Shown here piece after piece: positions 5,938-8,917 of a stretch of 8,917 nucleotides of DNA. The notes beneath the pieces are model-generated. The model did no database searches and was not told where the DNA came from. It was given only the letters and a program-made list of their open reading frames with translations. A program made the translations under genes and the position numbers. The stretch's first letter is position 1. Each line of letters opens with the position of its first letter. This stretch comes from Alphaproteobacteria bacterium (lineage in GTDB: Bacteria > Pseudomonadota > Alphaproteobacteria > CAAHEQ01 > UBA3637), in assembly GCA_017513365.1 (NCBI GenBank), contig JAFXFY010000024.1, positions 1 to 8,917 on the forward strand. Reading direction: 5' to 3'.

Positions 5938-7284
5938 TTAATTATACCTTCCGATTGCACGATAGAGTTTTGCTTTTTGTGTTAAAACCGAATAAAATGA
6001 CACAATACTTTCTTTGCGAGAATTTGCGAGTTGAGATTCAGCCGTCAACAAATTTAAAATACTGCCCTTGCCCACTTTATACATAGCAAAAGCAACTTTT
6101 TGATTTTCTTTGGCACTTTCCAACACCGTCAAACTGATTTTATGGGAAGACACAGCCGTTTGATAATCTTGATAGGCCGTCCACACCTCATTTTTCACCG
6201 TATCTTCCGTATCGGCGACCACGGCTTCGGCCTGACGTGTTTGATATTTGGCCTTAGAAATTTTATACGTATCCGAAAAACCGGTAAATAATGGCACAGA
6301 TAAACTTAACCCCACATTCGTTGAATACGTGTAAGGATTAGAGGTATGCCAATTATCACGATATCCGATACCGGCCCCAACCGAAATAGACGGCATAGCA
6401 CCGGCAAAGACAACATCTTCATTATATTTTGCGGCCTCTAAGGTGCTTTTATCGGCACGTAAATCAGGCCGTTGTTTTAACGCAATTTCAATTAATTCAG
6501 AGACCGGTTTTTTAACCTCTAAATCCAAATGTTCGCTTTTGGGTTTGGGTCTGGCCAAATCAAAGGCTGTTTCGGGTGGTAAATTTAATAATTGAGCCAA
6601 ATTTCCCATCCCTGTTTTAACGGCATTTTCGGCTTGAATAACGGCTAATTTTGAATTTTCATAACTGGTTTGCGCCAACAATTTATCACTAGCCGAAACC
6701 AACCCTAATTCATACCGACGTTTTGTTTCATCATATGATTTTTTATAGGATTCTTCTGCCGTTTTAGAACTGACCAAAACCGCTTTAGCCCCTTGCACAT
6801 CATAGTATGCCTGACTGACCGAAAATACTAAATTTTGTAAAGAACTGTTATAAGAAAATTCAGCCGCATCCAAATACGCTTTAGTTTGCTCAGTTTTTGC
6901 CGAACGCCCGCCAAAATCATACAGCAACCATTGTAATGCCACATTGGCGGAATACGGATCCGTTTCGGCCGAGGCGTTTTTCTCCACCTTACCATATTCC
7001 TTACTGACAGAAACAGATCCGCTGACAGACGGTAAATAATTAGACTTTACTTGTCCCACATCACTTTCGGCTGTTTTTACGGCCATATATGAACGATTTA
7101 ATGACGGATTATTGCAAATACCGATTTGAATTAAATCCGCCAACTCCAATTTTTTTTGACCAATTTGGGTATCCAAACACCCTTCTGGTGCTTTGGCAGA
7201 ATACACAGAAAATGGATCAAAACCAGCTTGAGCTTGTACTGCCAACCCCAAAAAACAAACCCCAATTAAAAAATATGTTTTCAT
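5938..7284 (-). CDS. TolC family outer-membrane efflux protein
   Basis: This 448-residue outer-membrane channel is the exit duct of the pump. A signal peptide occupies residues 1-20 (MKTYFLIGVCFLGLAVQAQA). Two repeated OEP halves follow, each giving helices and beta-strands of the trimeric barrel. The first half (about 45-240) includes AVKTAESDVGQVKSNYLPSV (68-87) and ALQWLLYDFGGR (116-127). The second (about 260-445) includes ALKQRPDLRADKSTLEAAK (268-286), MPSISVGAGIGY (297-308) and LSLSVPLFTGF (326-336). The duplicated YDFG/FTGF turn and the LP/MPS blocks are hallmarks of the family. I chose ATG 7284 for its signal peptide and AAAAAGGA site; the upstream in-frame start at 7341 lies in the promoter. 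C36 and C57, near the mature N terminus, may pair. It is the first gene of the operon and its stop is one base before the adaptor start. Confidence 0.92.
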   Translation of the reverse strand: MKTYFLIGVCFLGLAVQAQAGFDPFSVYSAKAPEGCLDTQIGQKKLELADLIQIGICNNPSLNRSYMAVKTAESDVGQVKSNYLPSVSGSVSVSKEYGKVEKNASAETDPYSANVALQWLLYDFGGRSAKTEQTKAYLDAAEFSYNSSLQNLVFSVSQAYYDVQGAKAVLVSSKTAEESYKKSYDETKRRYELGLVSASDKLLAQTSYENSKLAVIQAENAVKTGMGNLAQLLNLPPETAFDLARPKPKSEHLDLEVKKPVSELIEIALKQRPDLRADKSTLEAAKYNEDVVFAGAMPSISVGAGIGYRDNWHTSNPYTYSTNVGLSLSVPLFTGFSDTYKISKAKYQTRQAEAVVADTEDTVKNEVWTAYQDYQTAVSSHKISLTVLESAKENQKVAFAMYKVGKGSILNLLTAESQLANSRKESIVSFYSVLTQKAKLYRAIGRYN

Positions 7285-7290
7285 TTTCTT

Positions 7291-7298
7291 TCCTTTTT
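7291..7298 (-). promoter_or_regulatory. Ribosome binding site that sets the TolC-family start
   Basis: On the minus strand AAAAAGGA ends 6 bases before ATG 7284. The upstream alternative at 7341 lacks such a site and lies ahead of the predicted promoter start point. Confidence 0.6.
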
Positions 7299-7326
7299 GA
7301 TATAGTGTAAGTATATACATCAAAAA
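7294..7326. promoter_or_regulatory. 33-base dyad over the efflux promoter, candidate operator
   Basis: The arm TTTTTGATATA (7294-7304) is matched in inverted orientation at 7316-7326 with 10 of 11 positions paired (one A/C mismatch at 7302/7318) around an 11-base centre. The outer 8 bases of each arm pair perfectly. The dyad covers the predicted -10 box and start point of the efflux operon and reaches into its ribosome binding site. This placement suits a repressor site; no regulator gene is in the window. Confidence 0.4.
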
Positions 7327-7338
7327 TCGTCTTTGCAA
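7310..7338 (-). promoter_or_regulatory. Promoter for the tripartite efflux operon
   Basis: On the minus strand TTGCAA (7338-7333, 4 of 6 matches) is followed by a 17-base spacer and TATACT (7315-7310, 5 of 6). The predicted start is near 7303, giving a leader of about 19 bases with the AAGGA site. TTGCAA is self-complementary, so it reads the same on both strands, but I found no well-spaced plus-strand -10 box to match it for the divergent PLD gene. Confidence 0.5.
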
Positions 7339-7359
7339 CATTTTTTTATAGGCAAAATA

Positions 7360-7914
7360 ATGAAATTTTTATTACTGGTACTGTCTTGTTTTTTTACATT
7401 TACCTTAAGGGCCGAAACCGCCGTTTATTTCACCCCCTCAAACGCCTGTGAAAATAACATCATCCAATTATTGAATAATGCCGAACAACAAATTGATATC
7501 GCTGTATATTCTATTACTAACAAGAACATAACAAACGCCATAAAGGATGCCCATAAACGAGGCATCAAAATACGCATTTTAACCGACAAAACCCAAGCGT
7601 CAAATAAATCGGCCAAAGCTTCGGAATTATACAATGCAGGCCTTAATATCAAAGTCCATACCAAACACCGAATTGAGCATAACAAATTTGTGGTTGTAGA
7701 TGGCAAAGCCGTTATGACCGGCTCGTACAACTGGACTTCCTCAGCCACCTTAAAAAATTCCGAAAATTGTCTTAAAATTTGGAACGATGATAAAACCGTA
7801 TCCGATTATCAAAAACGCTTTGAATACCTATGGGAAGTTAATTCAAAAGAAAAATCCGATTTGTGGTTTGAATTAAAAGCCATTAAAGATATGGCAAAAA
7901 AGATAAAAAAATAA
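7360..7914 (+). CDS. Exported phospholipase D-superfamily protein with one HKD motif (Nuc-like)
   Basis: This 184-residue protein has a signal peptide at about 1-18 (MKFLLLVLSCFFTFTLRA), so it should act in the periplasm or outside. It has one PLD catalytic motif, H107-N-K109-FVVV-D114, followed by GSYNWTSSA (121-129) and the SEN block at 134-136. The conserved upstream DIAVYSITN lies at 46-54. Single-HKD proteins of this size, such as bacterial Nuc endonuclease and Zucchini, work as dimers with two HKDs forming one active site. Some Rickettsia have similar short exported proteins described as phospholipase D, so nuclease and lipase are both possible. Cys30 and Cys137 could form a disulfide. 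I start at ATG 7360 with AGG 7 bases upstream; an in-frame TTG at 7333 is weaker. It is divergent from the efflux operon. The C terminus is Lys-rich. Confidence 0.85.
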   Translation: MKFLLLVLSCFFTFTLRAETAVYFTPSNACENNIIQLLNNAEQQIDIAVYSITNKNITNAIKDAHKRGIKIRILTDKTQASNKSAKASELYNAGLNIKVHTKHRIEHNKFVVVDGKAVMTGSYNWTSSATLKNSENCLKIWNDDKTVSDYQKRFEYLWEVNSKEKSDLWFELKAIKDMAKKIKK

Positions 7915-7923
7915 AAAAAAGAC

Positions 7924-7952
7924 TTGTTATTTTATCCGGTTTCTATTATAAA
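7924..7952 (+). promoter_or_regulatory. Promoter for the His/Cys-tail gene, xseB and ispA operon
   Basis: TTGTTA (7924-7929, 4 of 6 matches) is separated by 17 bases from TATAAA (7947-7952, 5 of 6). The start would be near 7959, leaving a leader of about 21 bases that contains AAGGAG (7968-7973) 6 bases before the ATG. The box follows the PLD stop codon by only about 10 bases, and no terminator hairpin was seen between them, so some read-through from the PLD gene is possible. Confidence 0.5.
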
Positions 7953-7957
7953 TAGAA
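7941..7957. promoter_or_regulatory. Perfect 7-3-7 palindrome over the -10 box, candidate operator
   Basis: TTCTATT (7941-7947) and AATAGAA (7951-7957) are exact reverse complements around ATA. The palindrome covers the whole predicted -10 box and ends just before the predicted start point, so it would not be transcribed as a hairpin. A dimeric repressor bound here would block polymerase. The sequence matches no operator that I can name with confidence; a metal-responsive regulator would suit the His/Cys-rich product, but this is speculation. Confidence 0.35.
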
Positions 7958-7979
7958 CTTAAGTTTAAAGGAGAAAAAA

Positions 7980-8399
7980 ATGACAAGTCCATTAGAAAAA
8001 ATTAAAAAAAAGCTGGAACAGTTATCTAAAATACAACAAAATGCTCAAGACAAGAAAATTTTATGGGAAGAAATGAAAATATTGTCCGCAAAAGCGTTTG
8101 ATTTGCAAGATGAAATCACTAAAGATTTAGAAGAATTAGAACAAACCGAAACAGATTTAGTAAAATTACAATCCGTTTTTGATACCCGTGAAATGGTATG
8201 GGATATTATTGCCAAAATCGCCACCCGGGAATTAGAGGTTAAAGAAAAAGCCACCAAAGGCCATAAAAAAGCTCACGAAAAAACTCCGGCAAAACACGAA
8301 TGCGGATGTCATCATCACGAAGGTGAGTGTTCTTGTCATGACCATTCTTCATGCGAACATGACCACACTGAATGTTGTTGTCATCATACCAAACATTAA
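7980..8399 (+). CDS. Unrecognised coiled-coil protein with a His/Cys-rich C-terminal tail
   Basis: This 139-residue protein belongs to no family I recognise. Residues 1-90 are highly charged and helical with coiled-coil character (Leu/Ile at heptad-like spacing, many Lys and Glu). A Lys-rich linker (about 88-105) leads to a tail at 106-139 with 11 His and 8 Cys in 34 residues. The tail is built on repeats of the form E-C-x-C-H-x-H: ECGCHHH (107-113), ECSCHDH (116-122), CEHDH (125-129) and ECCCHH (131-136). Such a tail should bind soft or borderline metals such as Zn, Ni, Cu or Co. There is no signal peptide, so it is probably cytosolic. It heads an operon with xseB and ispA: xseB starts 9 bases later with its ribosome site overlapping this stop codon. 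It could be metal storage, delivery or sensing; nothing in the sequence decides which. Confidence 0.75.
   Translation: MTSPLEKIKKKLEQLSKIQQNAQDKKILWEEMKILSAKAFDLQDEITKDLEELEQTETDLVKLQSVFDTREMVWDIIAKIATRELEVKEKATKGHKKAHEKTPAKHECGCHHHEGECSCHDHSSCEHDHTECCCHHTKH
8295..8396 (+). repeat. Degenerate His/Cys repeats coding the metal-binding-like tail
   Basis: The last 34 codons contain about three and a half copies of an E-C-x-C-H-x-H unit spaced 8-9 residues apart. At DNA level TGTCATCAT occurs at 8307-8315 and 8379-8387, with a near copy TGTCATGAC at 8334-8342. This points to growth by short internal duplication or selection for the motif. Copies differ at most third codon positions, so it is not a recent slippage product. 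Confidence 0.6.
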
Positions 8400-8408
8400 G
8401 GAGCCAGC

Positions 8409-8660
8409 ATGACAGAACAAGATTTAACAACATTATCCTTTGAACAAGCGATGGAAGAATTAGAGCTGGTTGTCCGTTCGTTAGAAACCGGAAAAATCAA
8501 ATTAGATGATGCCGTATCTGCCTATGAAAAAGGGGTAAAGCTTAAACAAATTTGTGAAGAAAAATTGGCTCAAGCCAAAGCCAAAATTGATATTTTGGTT
8601 TTAGATAAAAACAACACACCGGTCAAAATGGAATCTTTTGATGACAAACTTGAAAGCTAA
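8409..8660 (+). CDS. xseB: Exodeoxyribonuclease VII small subunit
   Basis: This 83-residue protein matches XseB in length and sequence: LSFEQAMEELELVVRSLETG (9-28), then DDAVSAYEKGVKLKQICEEKL (33-53, key residues D33, Y39, E40, G42, L45, C48), then LAQAKAKIDIL. XseB forms helical hairpins, several copies of which bind the XseA catalytic subunit; the complex degrades single-stranded DNA from both ends into oligonucleotides in the cytoplasm. XseA is not in the window, which is normal since the genes are usually unlinked. The start ATG has AAGGAG 5 bases upstream, overlapping the stop of the preceding gene. The 3' end overlaps ispA by 20 bases; an xseB-ispA order is known in many proteobacteria, including E. 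coli. Confidence 0.95.
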   Translation: MTEQDLTTLSFEQAMEELELVVRSLETGKIKLDDAVSAYEKGVKLKQICEEKLAQAKAKIDILVLDKNNTPVKMESFDDKLES

Positions 8661-8917
8661 ACTGGACGAGACAAGGACTCTTGTTGATACGCATTTAAAT
8701 ACGTTATTACCTTTACCGAGTGGTAAAGAGTGCCGAGTTGTTGAAGCAATGCGGTATTCCATTTTAGGAGGCGGGAAAGCCCTCAGACCATTTTTAATTT
8801 TAACCGTTTCGGATATGTTGGGTATTCACAAAAACGATGCCTTGCAAGTTGCCTGCGCCTTAGAAATGGTGCATACTTATTCATTGATACATGATGATTT
8901 ACCAGCAATGGATAATG
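8641..8917 (+). CDS. ispA: Farnesyl diphosphate synthase, N-terminal part
   Basis: The first 92 codons of a polyprenyl synthetase, cut by the window edge. IspA condenses isopentenyl diphosphate with dimethylallyl and geranyl diphosphate to give farnesyl diphosphate, the precursor of undecaprenyl carriers, quinone tails and hopanoids. Visible motifs are the GGGKALRP substrate loop (43-50) and the first Asp-rich metal-binding motif HDDLPAMDN (84-92). The four residues between the Asp pair and the next Asp site follow the bacterial short-chain FPP synthase pattern. The family's usual length is about 290-300 residues, so about two thirds lies to the right. I chose ATG 8641, inside the end of xseB in another frame, because TNLKAKLDETRTLVD matches the usual N terminus. 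Its ribosome site is weak (GGA about 8 bases upstream), consistent with coupling to xseB translation. Confidence 0.94.
   Translation, partial: MTNLKAKLDETRTLVDTHLNTLLPLPSGKECRVVEAMRYSILGGGKALRPFLILTVSDMLGIHKNDALQVACALEMVHTYSLIHDDLPAMDN

Noticed and set aside
7333..7359. Upstream TTG start for the PLD-family gene
   Set aside because: ATG 7360 begins a standard signal peptide and has an AGG motif at the right distance; the TTG has no ribosome site and lies in the efflux promoter.
7915..7979. Terminator or small RNA between the PLD gene and the His/Cys-tail gene
   Set aside because: The A run after the PLD stop has no preceding stem, and the only inverted repeat (7941-7957) lacks a following T tract and overlaps the promoter, so an operator is the better reading.
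1..8917. CRISPR array, tRNA, rRNA, riboswitch, insertion sequence or phage-defence genes
   Set aside because: I saw no regularly spaced repeats, cloverleaf-like sequence, transposase motifs, flanking target duplications or known defence-protein motifs on either strand.

Overview
The window looks like chromosomal DNA of an AT-rich alphaproteobacterium, possibly a host-associated one. This rests on recalled family and neighbourhood patterns (DUF2155 next to an MlaD-type MCE gene; xseB overlapping ispA) and on low-GC codon use. No rRNA, tRNA, CRISPR array, insertion sequence or phage gene was seen, and no stretch over about 130 bases lacks a gene. All assignments come from reading the sequence, without database searches.

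Layout. Positions 1-125 are an intergenic stretch with two oppositely oriented intrinsic terminators. Positions 126-1449 (minus strand) hold a tight three-gene operon: two different single-MCE-domain MlaD-like proteins, then a DUF2155 periplasmic protein. Divergent from it, 1554-2876 (plus) encodes a BepA-like M48 metallopeptidase with a TPR tail. It converges, with a 5-base gap, on a four-gene minus-strand operon at 2882-7284. In transcription order this encodes a TolC-type outer-membrane factor, a MacA-type adaptor, a MacB-type ATPase and a separate MacB-type permease: one complete tripartite efflux pump with split MacB halves. Divergent from the pump, 7360-7914 (plus) encodes a small exported phospholipase D-superfamily protein with one HKD motif. 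Then, from a promoter of its own, comes a plus-strand operon at 7980-8917: an unrecognised coiled-coil protein ending in a very His/Cys-rich tail, xseB (exonuclease VII small subunit), and ispA (farnesyl diphosphate synthase), which is cut by the window edge.

How the genes fit together. Most of the window concerns the cell envelope: lipid transport (MlaD pair), outer-membrane protein quality control (M48/TPR protease), export (tripartite pump) and an exported PLD-family enzyme. The last operon is housekeeping (exonuclease VII, isoprenoid synthesis) apart from its first gene.

No wholly new multi-gene system is evident. The items most worth a second look are the His/Cys-tailed coiled-coil protein with a perfect palindrome over its promoter, the 33-base dyad over the efflux promoter, the tandem MlaD paralogues, and a possible leaderless transcript for the M48 protease.
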